Origin: Akkermansia muciniphila
GTDB lineage: Bacteria > Verrucomicrobiota > Verrucomicrobiia > Limisphaerales > UBA1100
Reading direction: 5' to 3'
NCBI GenBank assembly: GCA_945903605.1
Contig: CAMDOH010000007.1
Coordinates: forward strand, 1-58,219
DNA length: 58,219 bases
Shown here: positions 18,801 to 26,070 of the stretch, one piece after another
How positions within the stretch are numbered: position 1 is the stretch's first letter
Layout of the letters: each line of letters starts with the position of its first letter
The notes under the pieces: model-generated
Database searches by the model: none
Seen by the model: the letters and a program-made list of their open reading frames with translations, nothing else
What the model was told of the DNA's origin: nothing
Translations under genes and position numbers: made by a program

Positions 18801-19108
18801 TGAATTTCCTGTCGAGGCATCAATTCGATGTGAACCGTTCCGACGTTTTCAGATGCGGTCGAAGTGATGCGCTTGATCCCCGGCAGTCCGTAAAGTGTCT
18901 CCTCGATCTTGACACAGATTCCCTCCTCGACTTCCTCCGGGCCAGCGCCGGGATAAGGCACCATGATGTAAATCAAGTCCGACTGAAATTCCGGAAACAC
19001 CTCGAAGCGAATCGATGAGATGGAAACCAACCCGACGACCATCACGATCATCGTCAGCAGATTCGCCGCCACTCCATTCCGCGTAAACCAATCGATGATC
19101 CGATTCAT
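15869..19108 (-). CDS. RND efflux pump inner-membrane transporter (HAE1-type)
   Basis: A 1079-residue AcrB-like proton-driven transporter. Helix 1 begins IIDWFTRNGVAANLLTM, followed by the porter-domain start VFPEFQSDLIYI. Helix 4 has ILVLGIVVDDAIIFGENI with the paired aspartates of the proton relay. The helix 10 segment is GIVVNDSIVLVDF: the AcrB lysine (Lys940) aligns with Asn, as in a sizeable subgroup of RND pumps. The duplicated 6+6 helix layout and two large periplasmic loops are evident. The start ATG overlaps the stop of the membrane fusion gene (4 bp), so the two subunits are coupled. It is the last RND gene; substrates cannot be read. Confidence 0.93.
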   Translation of the reverse strand: MNRIIDWFTRNGVAANLLTMIVMVVGLVSISSIRFEVFPEFQSDLIYIMVPYPGAGPEEVEEGICVKIEETLYGLPGIKRITSTASENVGTVHIELMPRQEIQKALNEIKTRVDGIDTFPLESRRPVVREILIRKQVINVAISGDADDRALRSLGEQVRDELAQLPGLSEVTLVNVQPFEVGVEISEAQLRRYNLTFDEVADAVRKSSLDLPAGSIKSVGGDILLRTKGQAYRGAEFERLVLRTNPDGSRLTLGEVARVNDGFAESEQSTLFDGKRSSMVRVFRVGDQSALDISKIVKEYVEEASRRMPAGISLTTWQDDSKVLNGRLKLLLADTTQGFLIVFAMLALFLRFRLAFWVSWGIPVSFCGALAFMPMMNVSISLISLFAFILVLGIVVDDAIIFGENIHRHHDQFGVSIENTIKAAQEVSKPVIFSVLTNCAAFFPMLFIEGNTGKVLRVIPLITIPTLLVSLVESTFCLPAHLRGLRTEDKDQKRTITRPWVWFQSKISAGLFWFIHKLYAPFLALCIRWRYLTAAVCAVILIVTASLYAGGHLRWVFFPDVEGDNLVAEITMPLGTPVEMTAKAIKQLEDAARRLQTEVDRDYLAQTGGSIFAHMLTSVGQQPLRFEQNRGGPGGNLVDTYSGTHLAEVHIELMPSEQRRVTGKALANRWRELTGPIAGAQDLSFSASLFSAGRPINIQLYGRDVQELKQASATVREKLKQFEGVYDVTDSFEVGKQEYKIRMKPEAESLGLTLSDVAKQVRQAFYGEEAQRIQRGRDDVRVMVRYPLEERRSAADLEDMRIRTRDGREIALRNVATIEQGQGFASIRRVDRQRTVDVSAEVDLTRQEPGKVNESMRTDPDIEEMFDKSSPTTVKATFEGARREESETTRSLLRGFLIALMLIYILLAVPFVSYWQPLLIMSVIPFGLVGAVWGHLIMGMDLTVLSVFGLVALTGIVVNDSIVLVDFINNAHKDGLSHAEAVRKAGVLRFRPIMLTSITTFGGLIPLIMEKSVQAQFLIPMAVSLGFGVLFSTAISLLLLPSIYVILEDFVNGYRWLYGKKPVETIAAKPAEVTAQLSS

Positions 19109-20301
19109 GGTCTGGCCAACTTCATTGGACCGATTTCCTTCACTTCGATGCGTACTTCCATTCCATCAACGAAGGCATCCAACGGCGTAACGCATACAAG
19201 TTCACCATCCTTGAGCCCCTTTTTGATGATGACTTCGGTTCGATTGGATTGCATCACCTCAACCACACGCCGACTCAGGCGATTGCTGCCTGATAAAACA
19301 TAGACCGCATCTGTCCCACGCAACGCCTCTCGCGGCAATTTCACGATGCCCTCAACGACATGACCCTTTATTTCCGCTGTCACAAAAAGCCCCATCATCA
19401 ACGGCAATTCCGTTCCATTGCCCTCCAACCCGTACGGATCACGGACACGACCGACAGCCGAAATCATTCGCGTGCGCGGATCGATTTCGCCATCAGTTCT
19501 GAAAACCAATCCGTCCCAACGCAACGTCTTTCCCGCAATCTCAGCCATCAAAGTGACCGGCGATGAACCCGCAGCATTGGTCGTCGCCCGACTCCCCATC
19601 GGCAGATTGAAAAATGCGAGTTGATCCAGCGGCACTGGCAATCTCACCTCGCTGTAATCCGTCGCCTGCAATCGCGCCAGCGACGTACCACGCGTGATCA
19701 CCTGGCCGAGATCCACACTTTTGGAAGACACCCGGCAATCGAACGGCGCTCGAATCACGCAACGATCCTGATCCCGACGCGACAGCGCCAGTGCCGCCTC
19801 CGCCGATAACAACGCAGCCTTCGCCTCAGCCAATTGCGGCTCGCGCAACAGGAGCGGACTCGGCTTGTCTTTCCTCCCGAGCGCCTCCCATTCCTTTCTT
19901 GCGGCATCAGCCTCCGCCTGTTCGCGAGTGATCCGCACATGAACCTGCGCGATCTGCGCCAATGCGTTCGTCGAAGCGATTTCATAATCGCGCTGATCAA
20001 TCCGAAACAATTCTTCGCCTGACTTGAAAATGCCACCGACCACCAAATGCTCTGAAACAGAAATCACTTTTCCCGACACCTCGGGCACGACGCTGATTTC
20101 CATTCGAGGTGTGATCGAACCTTGCGAAGCCACAATGAATTGATGATTTGTTTCCGACGAACGAACGAATTGATACAACGGCACAACCACGGGTTTGGCT
20201 TTCACCACGGTCTTCTTGGGCTGCGTGACAAACTTTTTAGCCATCATGAATCCACCGGCCAGAACGATCAGTGGAAGGAGAATTTGTAACGCACGCCTCA
20301 T
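19105..20301 (-). CDS. RND efflux periplasmic adaptor (HlyD/AcrA family)
   Basis: Membrane fusion protein linking the RND pump to the TolC-like channel. From the ATG at 20299-20301 it has 398 residues. An N-terminal membrane segment MRRALQILLPLIVLAGG leads into the lipoyl and alpha-hairpin region (ISVVPEVSGKVISVSEHLVVGG, with the second half near APFDCRVSS) and beta-barrel and membrane-proximal domains. An alternative start 35 codons upstream would overlap the preceding TolC gene by about 98 bp and adds unrelated sequence, so it was rejected. It sits 7 bp after the outer-membrane gene and overlaps the pump gene by 4 bp. Confidence 0.92.
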   Translation of the reverse strand: MRRALQILLPLIVLAGGFMMAKKFVTQPKKTVVKAKPVVVPLYQFVRSSETNHQFIVASQGSITPRMEISVVPEVSGKVISVSEHLVVGGIFKSGEELFRIDQRDYEIASTNALAQIAQVHVRITREQAEADAARKEWEALGRKDKPSPLLLREPQLAEAKAALLSAEAALALSRRDQDRCVIRAPFDCRVSSKSVDLGQVITRGTSLARLQATDYSEVRLPVPLDQLAFFNLPMGSRATTNAAGSSPVTLMAEIAGKTLRWDGLVFRTDGEIDPRTRMISAVGRVRDPYGLEGNGTELPLMMGLFVTAEIKGHVVEGIVKLPREALRGTDAVYVLSGSNRLSRRVVEVMQSNRTEVIIKKGLKDGELVCVTPLDAFVDGMEVRIEVKEIGPMKLARP

Positions 20302-20308
20302 CTGATAT

Positions 20309-21727
20309 TCACTTCTGTTTAGTTCCTTCAACCGCGCGCTGATCGAATCCGCCCCCCAAGGCCAGATGCAAATCCACACGATTATCCAACTGCTGCCGAC
20401 GCACACTCACCTGTTCGCGCCGCGCATCCAGCAATCGTCGCTGTGCTTCGAGCACCACCACGAACAGCTCCAGCCCCTGAGTGTATCGCTCTTCAGCGAG
20501 TTTCAATGCCAACTCAGATTCAACAATCGCCGCTGCGATTCTGCTTTCCCGCTCTCGCAAATGCCCTTCGATCGAGAGCGACATTTCCACTTCACCCAAT
20601 GCGGTCAACACAGTCTTCTGATATTCAAACAACGATTGCTTTGCCTGGCCTCGCGACTGCTCAACCACCGCCTTCAGTCGCCCTGAATTGAAGATTGGCA
20701 TGAGCAGATTCCCTCCGAACGACCACATCCGCGCGTTGTAATCTATGAGATCGCCCAACTCCGAACTCGATGTCCCACCCGATGCAGTGAGACTGAGCTT
20801 TGGAAACAGATCAGCGCGCGCTTGAGTGATTCGCGCATCTGCCGACAACAATCGAAACCGACGCGAAACAATATCCGGACGGCGCAGCAACAACTCACTT
20901 GGCAACCCTGAAGGTACAACACCGGGCATCGCCGGCATCACATCCAAGCCGCTCATTTTTCCTTCAGGATAACGCCCCAGCAACAATTCAATCCTACGCC
21001 GAGATGTCGCAACCGCACCACGCCAAGCCTCCACCATCGCGTTTGCCTGTTGCAGATTCGCCATCGCCAACCTGTAATCCAATGAGGAACCGATACCACG
21101 CTCGAATCGCGTCTTGGTCCGATCGACTGTCGACTCCATGAGCTGCACATTCGACGTCGCCAATCGCACTTGGTTTTGAGCCTCAGTCAACTCAAGCCAT
21201 GCTTTCACCACTCGCCCCGCAAGCGATTGCCGCGCACCTTCCACATCCGCACGCACCGCCTCCGCCTCCGCCGCCGCCGAGGTCACTCCAGCCTTGATAC
21301 GATTCCACAAATCCAATTCCCAAGCCGTCGAGAACATCAAACTGTGCGTTGTGGAAAGGCTCGTCAAATTGCCGTCACCAAACGGAAATCCAATGAAGTT
21401 TCGCATTTCACGCCGACTCGACAACGACGCATCGATTGATGGAAATCTCCCGGCATTGGCTATCTTCAATTGCAGATCCGCAACCTCGATTCGATGCGCA
21501 GCGATGCGAAGATCCAAGTTCTGCTTTTCCGCTTCGGCCACCAAACCACTCAATTCATCTGAACCAAATTGCTGCCACCAATTGGTGCACGGCTGCCCGG
21601 CATTCGTCGTTGCCCCCGCCCAGTTGGCAGGCAGCTTCACGCTCGGCCTGGCATCGGTAGAAACCATCGGATTACTCCTGCAAGAGCACAGGCAAAGCAA
21701 AACACATGTGATGAGAAAAGTTTTCAT
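20309..21727 (-). CDS. outer-membrane efflux lipoprotein (NodT/OprM-type TolC homologue)
   Basis: A 472-residue channel of the RND outer-membrane factor family. The signal peptide ends in a lipobox (LCSC, lipidated Cys16). Typical features include WWQQFGSDELSGLVAEA near residue 50, repeated long alpha-helical segments, a central LLLRRPDIVSRR and the second-half ALGEVEMSL region with YTQGLELFVVVLEAQR at the end. It traffics to the outer membrane and with the adaptor and pump completes a tripartite exporter. Its start shares one base with the tetR stop (TGATG), so it is the first structural gene of the operon. Confidence 0.93.
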   Translation of the reverse strand: MKTFLITCVLLCLCSCRSNPMVSTDARPSVKLPANWAGATTNAGQPCTNWWQQFGSDELSGLVAEAEKQNLDLRIAAHRIEVADLQLKIANAGRFPSIDASLSSRREMRNFIGFPFGDGNLTSLSTTHSLMFSTAWELDLWNRIKAGVTSAAAEAEAVRADVEGARQSLAGRVVKAWLELTEAQNQVRLATSNVQLMESTVDRTKTRFERGIGSSLDYRLAMANLQQANAMVEAWRGAVATSRRRIELLLGRYPEGKMSGLDVMPAMPGVVPSGLPSELLLRRPDIVSRRFRLLSADARITQARADLFPKLSLTASGGTSSSELGDLIDYNARMWSFGGNLLMPIFNSGRLKAVVEQSRGQAKQSLFEYQKTVLTALGEVEMSLSIEGHLRERESRIAAAIVESELALKLAEERYTQGLELFVVVLEAQRRLLDARREQVSVRRQQLDNRVDLHLALGGGFDQRAVEGTKQK

Positions 21728-22368
21728 CAGGCACGGGTGGGCTTGCAGCGAAAACCTGCCGAGAGAAACGTAACCAATCGCGCAATCACTTCGTGAGTCT
21801 TGTCAGGATCGCAAAGTCCTTTCGAGTTCTCACGAATCCGCCGCGTATCAGCCATCGTGTGCGCCATCGCCCCAATCATGAAATGGATCCGCCAAAACAA
21901 ATCGGCAGGTGGAAGATTCGGCAACGCTTTCTGAATCGCCGAAGTGAAACGGATTGCCACCTGTTCAAAATGCCGTGTGAGCATCTGCTGCAATCGTTCA
22001 TCCGGCTCGGTAAAACAACGGCCCAACAACCGCATGAAGGTTTCGCCGCCGCGACTGGGATCACGACTGAGGCGGAGCGCGGGCGCAATCAAAGCGCTGA
22101 GAACCTGCTCTAATGCAACCGGACGTCGCCCCGATTTGACCTCGCATTCAGACAACAAAGTCAATCGCTCGCCATTCAACGAACCGAGTCTTCGCGCTAG
22201 AACTGCGTCCAAAAGTTCGTGCTTCGAACCGAAGTGATAGTGAATTGCCGCGAGATTGACTCGAGCCAAAGCGATGACTTCGCGAAGCGAAGTCGCATTC
22301 GGCCCCTTTCGGGCGAACAACGTCTCAGCCGCATCCAGTATCACCGTCTTCGTATCGCGCCGTTTCAT
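21727..22368 (-). CDS. TetR-family transcriptional regulator of the RND operon
   Basis: A 213-residue regulator. The N-terminal helix-turn-helix covers about residues 8-55, with TSLREVIALARVNLAAIHYHF and then GSKHELLDAVL. The C-terminal ligand domain is like those of TetR proteins controlling efflux (CerR/DUF1956-like, tentative). It is the first gene of the efflux operon and is coupled to the TolC gene. An 8-bp inverted repeat lies 7 bp upstream of its start inside a promoter-like region, so it probably represses itself, the exporter and perhaps the divergent triplet. The ligand is unknown. Confidence 0.92.
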   Translation of the reverse strand: MKRRDTKTVILDAAETLFARKGPNATSLREVIALARVNLAAIHYHFGSKHELLDAVLARRLGSLNGERLTLLSECEVKSGRRPVALEQVLSALIAPALRLSRDPSRGGETFMRLLGRCFTEPDERLQQMLTRHFEQVAIRFTSAIQKALPNLPPADLFWRIHFMIGAMAHTMADTRRIRENSKGLCDPDKTHEVIARLVTFLSAGFRCKPTRA

Positions 22369-22374
22369 TGGATT

Positions 22375-22405
22375 GATTCAGTCACTCGATTCAATCAACT
22401 GAATC
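22375..22405. promoter_or_regulatory. putative TetR operator (inverted repeat)
   Basis: GATTCAGT (22375-22382) and ACTGAATC (22398-22405) form a perfect 8-bp inverted repeat with a 15-bp spacer, starting 7 bp upstream of the tetR start. Related half-sites GATTCAA and AATCA lie inside the spacer, suggesting two overlapping dyads. Position and symmetry fit a TetR dimer or pair-of-dimers site; binding is inferred. Confidence 0.55.
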
Positions 22406-22430
22406 TGACCATGACTGAGACCGTTGTCAA
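22402..22430 (-). promoter_or_regulatory. putative promoter of the tetR/RND operon
   Basis: On the minus strand a perfect -35 hexamer TTGACA occupies 22425-22430. A weak -10 candidate CAGATT (22402-22407) follows after 17 bp. The -10 overlaps the right arm of the inverted repeat, which would let bound repressor block it. The weak -10 keeps confidence low. Confidence 0.35.
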
Positions 22431-22452
22431 TGCCAGCGCAATCCGGAATGAT
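22424..22452 (+). promoter_or_regulatory. putative promoter of the divergent DUF1549 triplet
   Basis: TTGTCA (22424-22429) and AATGAT (22447-22452) are spaced 17 bp apart on the plus strand, about 118 bp before the chosen start at 22570. Its -35 uses the same bases as the minus-strand TTGACA, so the two promoters would overlap. Confidence 0.3.
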
Positions 22453-22569
22453 TCCCTCTGGAAAGGATCGTTCAATAATTCCTGTCCGGAACACGTCGAT
22501 ATCTGCTACAACGTGATCGTCGTGAATCCCCAACCGACATTATCTGCGAGATATCCGGCCCCCATCCGG

Positions 22570-24699
22570 ATGACGCTAATATTTCTAGCGAGTGTTTCGC
22601 TGCTTTCCGGAGCGGAGATTGATTTTCTTCATGACATCACGCCATTGCTGAGCCGGTTTGGCTGCAATGGCTCGGCCTGTCATGGCAAGGCAGAAGGACA
22701 GAATGGGTTCAAACTTTCCGTCTTTGGAAATGACCCGGCGGCGGATCACAAAGCCATTGTTCAGGAAAGTCGCGGCCGTAGAATCTCATTTGCCTCACCC
22801 GATGCCAGTCTATTGCTGAATAAAGTCACTGGCGAAATAGGCCACGCAGGCGGAGTTCGCATTCCGTCAGGTTCGCGCGCGCAATCGTTGATCAAGCAAT
22901 GGATCAAGACAGGAGCGACATTTGATAGCGGGGCTCGCTCTGCGATGACCGACCTGCGCATCGATCCGCCAAGCAAAATACTCGCGCCCGGCTCGCAGCA
23001 GTCTCTGCGCGTACTTGCTCGATTTAGCGATGGGCGCGAAGAGGACGTGACATGGCTCAGTGTTTTCCATTCGAACAATGACACGATGGCGAAGGTCAAC
23101 GAACACGGACTCATCACGACCGGCACCTCCATTGGACATGCCACCATCATGGCAAAGCTCCATGGCCACATCGCTGTGCATCACCTCTCGATCCCGCGGA
23201 CTGCGATCGACGATGCGCCCCGCATTCCCCTGCCCGTGCTTAACAAGATAGATACTTTGGTTGATGCAAATCTGCGGCGATTGAATCTGCGTCCATCGGG
23301 AATCTCGCCGGACTCCGATTTTCTTCGTCGCGTCTATCTGGACATCATTGGCGCGTTGCCGACGGCTGATGAGTCACGAGCATTTCTTTCGAGCAAAGAT
23401 CCGGCGCGCCGAGCCAAACTCGTCGATCAACTATTGGCGAGCCCACAATACGTCGACTACTGGACGCTCAAATGGGCCGATGTGTTGCGCGTGGATCGAC
23501 TGGCCCTCGGCCATAAAGATGCTTTCGCCTATTACCAGTGGATCCATACGACAGTAAAAGAAAACACCGGACTGGATTTGATGGCGCGCCAAGTCCTTTT
23601 GGCCGAAGGCCCGTTAACCGAGCAACCAGCAGGTTTATTTTACAAAGTAGCGAAACGATCGGGCGAAATGTCGGCCATGTCTTCGCAGGTGTTTCTCGGC
23701 ATTCGCATCACCTGTGCAGAATGTCATCAGCATCCGTACGACCGCTGGACACAACAGGATTACCACGGACTGCGCGGTTTTTTCGAGCAGGTGAAATTCA
23801 AGAAAACTGGCACGGAAGAATCATTGCTCGTGGATGGGCAACCGGAAATCAAACACCCGCGCACAGGCGCGAGCATTCATCCTTACCCACTCGGAGCGGC
23901 CATGCCGACGAATGCGCCGACGGGAGATCGCCGCACCACTTTGGCTGATTGGATGACGACGCGTGACAACCCGTGGTTCGCACGAAACATGGCCAACAGG
24001 ATTTGGGCGCACTTTCTCGGGCGCGGATTGATCGAGCCAGTGGACGATGTGCGCATGACCAATCCGCCATCCAACCCCGAACTACTCAACGAATTGGCGC
24101 GGCATCTGGCTGAAAACAAATTCGACGCCAAACAATTGATCCGACTCATCATCGCATCGAGCACTTACCAACTCTCCTCGGAACCGAATGCGGCAAACGA
24201 GATGGATGAACACAACCATTCGCGCGCAGTTTTCAGGCGCCTGCCTGCGGAAGTACTGATGGATGCAGTGTCCGAAGTGACGGGAGTGGCGGAGAAATTC
24301 AATGGTGTCCCCGCAGGATACAAAGCCGTGCAGCTTTGGGACAGCCAAGTGCAGGATTATTTTCTCACTCTGTTCGGCCGGCCTGTGCGCGCATCCGTCT
24401 GCGAATGTGAACGGGCCACGGGCGCGAGCATTTCTCAAGTGTTGCACTTGATGAATTCAGCGACACTTCAGGCCAAGCTTTCGCACGAAGGCGGCCGCAT
24501 CGCCAAACTCACGGGGAAATTATCCGACGAACCACTCGTGGAAGAATTGTACCTCACCTTTTTCAGCCGATATCCGGCCCCAGATGAAAAGAAGCGAGCG
24601 ATGGAGCACTTGAAACTACGTTCAGATCGACGGCGACATGCGGTGGAAGACCTTGCTTGGGCCATGTTGAACTCTACGGAATTCGTCTTCAATCACTGA
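22570..24699 (+). CDS. DUF1549/DUF1553 protein with cytochrome-like N-terminus and Ig-like domain
   Basis: A 709-residue secreted protein. A signal peptide (about 1-14) is followed by a haem-type motif CNGSACH (Cys32, Cys37, His38; C-x4-CH), as in planctomycete cytochrome domains. A bacterial Ig-like (BID2) domain spans about 128-215, DUF1549 about 220-430 with a second CxxCH (TCAECHQHPYDRW, near 382), and DUF1553 about 455-700 (RDNPWFARNMANRIWAHFLGRG). Such proteins are abundant in Planctomycetota and Verrucomicrobiota and lack known biochemical function. The frame is open from 22219, but ATG 22570 begins a proper signal peptide; upstream residues look non-coding. It is first of three cotranscribed genes. 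Confidence 0.88.
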   Translation: MTLIFLASVSLLSGAEIDFLHDITPLLSRFGCNGSACHGKAEGQNGFKLSVFGNDPAADHKAIVQESRGRRISFASPDASLLLNKVTGEIGHAGGVRIPSGSRAQSLIKQWIKTGATFDSGARSAMTDLRIDPPSKILAPGSQQSLRVLARFSDGREEDVTWLSVFHSNNDTMAKVNEHGLITTGTSIGHATIMAKLHGHIAVHHLSIPRTAIDDAPRIPLPVLNKIDTLVDANLRRLNLRPSGISPDSDFLRRVYLDIIGALPTADESRAFLSSKDPARRAKLVDQLLASPQYVDYWTLKWADVLRVDRLALGHKDAFAYYQWIHTTVKENTGLDLMARQVLLAEGPLTEQPAGLFYKVAKRSGEMSAMSSQVFLGIRITCAECHQHPYDRWTQQDYHGLRGFFEQVKFKKTGTEESLLVDGQPEIKHPRTGASIHPYPLGAAMPTNAPTGDRRTTLADWMTTRDNPWFARNMANRIWAHFLGRGLIEPVDDVRMTNPPSNPELLNELARHLAENKFDAKQLIRLIIASSTYQLSSEPNAANEMDEHNHSRAVFRRLPAEVLMDAVSEVTGVAEKFNGVPAGYKAVQLWDSQVQDYFLTLFGRPVRASVCECERATGASISQVLHLMNSATLQAKLSHEGGRIAKLTGKLSDEPLVEELYLTFFSRYPAPDEKKRAMEHLKLRSDRRRHAVEDLAWAMLNSTEFVFNH

Positions 24700-24733
24700 A
24701 GGTGAATCGCTGCACCAACGTCAAAAACACAAG

Positions 24734-26065
24734 ATGAACAGACAAGGAAGATTCTGCGACGGACTGGCAAGACGGGATTTCCTGCGCATCGGCGCGGCAG
24801 GCGCATTTGGCATGAACCTCTCGCTGCAGCGATTGCTCGGCGCCACTCCAATTGGAACAGCGACGCCCAAGAAAGATGTCTCCCTCATCTACATTTTTCT
24901 GAAGGGCGGCCTGAGCACGATTGATACTTTTGATCTGAAGCCCAATGCACCGTCGGAGATTCGCGGCGAGTTCAGCCCCATATCCACCAAAGTGCCCGGA
25001 CTGCAAATCGGCGATCCGCTCCAAAGCATCGCTAAAGTGATGGACAAGTTTTCGCTCATTCGATCCTTCACTCATCATGACGCCTCACACGGCCCGGCTG
25101 ACCATTACATGCTCACCGGATATCATCCGACGGCGGGATTCGATGGCGGACTGAAACCCAATAACCAGCATCCCTCCATCGGTTCCGTCATCGCAAACAG
25201 ACTCGGCGCCAAAGGCAGCATTCCTCCGTACATCTGCCTGCCGATGATGCACAACAGCGGCAGTTCAGCCTATCTGGGTGCGACGGCCGTTCCATTCGTC
25301 ATCGAGGCCGACCCGAATTCGCCCGGATTCGCAGTGCCAGATTTGCAGCCACCCATCTCCGTGGAAGCGTCCCGACTCGAAGATCGTCGCAGCCTGCTTG
25401 CGCAAGTGGATCGATTCCAGAAACGCGCTGAAATCGCCTCCAACGCATCAACAAAAGAGGTCAACATTTTCACCCAGCGCGCTGTGGACATCATGTCATC
25501 ACCGAATGCGAAGTCCGCTTTTGATATTCACGCCGAGACTGACAAAATGCGCGATGAGTACGGCAGAAACACACTGGGACAATCCTGTTTGATGGCGCGC
25601 AGACTGGTGGAATCAGGTGTCCGCTGCGTCACAGTTGAGCACTCCAACTGGGACACGCACTCGAAGAATTTCAGGACGCTGCGCGATGATCTGCTGCCGA
25701 AATTCGACCGAGCAATCTCGGCACTGTTCAATGATCTCGATCAACGCGGCATGTTGAAAAACACACTGGTGTTGATCTCAGGAGAATTTGGACGGACACC
25801 ACGAATCAACAAAGATGCTGGACGCGATCATTGGAGCCGCTGTTTCACGGTGGCACTGGGTGGTGGCGGAATCCAAGGCGGCCGCGTCATTGGCAAAAGC
25901 GACCGATGGGCGGAAGACCCCGTGGACAATCCTTACGGCCCAGAAGATATGTGCGCGACAACTTATCATCTGATGGGCATCGATCCGCGAGGCGAAATGA
26001 TCACTCCCGAAGGCCGCCCAGTGATGATCACCAACAACGGACGGATCATCAAAGAACTCCTTTGA
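24734..26065 (+). CDS. DUF1501 family Tat-exported protein (sulfatase-like fold)
   Basis: A 443-residue protein with a twin-arginine signal (ARRDFLRIGAAGAFG, about residues 13-27). YIFLKGGLSTIDTFDLKP and SFTHHDASHGPADHYMLTG are typical DUF1501 segments. GEFGRTPRINKDAGRDHW and the C-terminal DMCATTYHLMGI resemble metal-binding parts of the alkaline-phosphatase/sulfatase superfamily. DUF1501 proteins are usually encoded beside DUF1549/1553 proteins, as here (34 bp apart), and are thought to act in the periplasm. The substrate is unknown. The last codon region overlaps a TTG candidate start of the next gene. Confidence 0.88.
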   Translation: MNRQGRFCDGLARRDFLRIGAAGAFGMNLSLQRLLGATPIGTATPKKDVSLIYIFLKGGLSTIDTFDLKPNAPSEIRGEFSPISTKVPGLQIGDPLQSIAKVMDKFSLIRSFTHHDASHGPADHYMLTGYHPTAGFDGGLKPNNQHPSIGSVIANRLGAKGSIPPYICLPMMHNSGSSAYLGATAVPFVIEADPNSPGFAVPDLQPPISVEASRLEDRRSLLAQVDRFQKRAEIASNASTKEVNIFTQRAVDIMSSPNAKSAFDIHAETDKMRDEYGRNTLGQSCLMARRLVESGVRCVTVEHSNWDTHSKNFRTLRDDLLPKFDRAISALFNDLDQRGMLKNTLVLISGEFGRTPRINKDAGRDHWSRCFTVALGGGGIQGGRVIGKSDRWAEDPVDNPYGPEDMCATTYHLMGIDPRGEMITPEGRPVMITNNGRIIKELL

Positions 26066-26070
26066 CAGGT

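Noticed and set aside
22219-22569. N-terminal extension of the DUF1549 protein
   Set aside because: It overlaps tetR and the regulatory region, and the signal peptide begins only at 22570.
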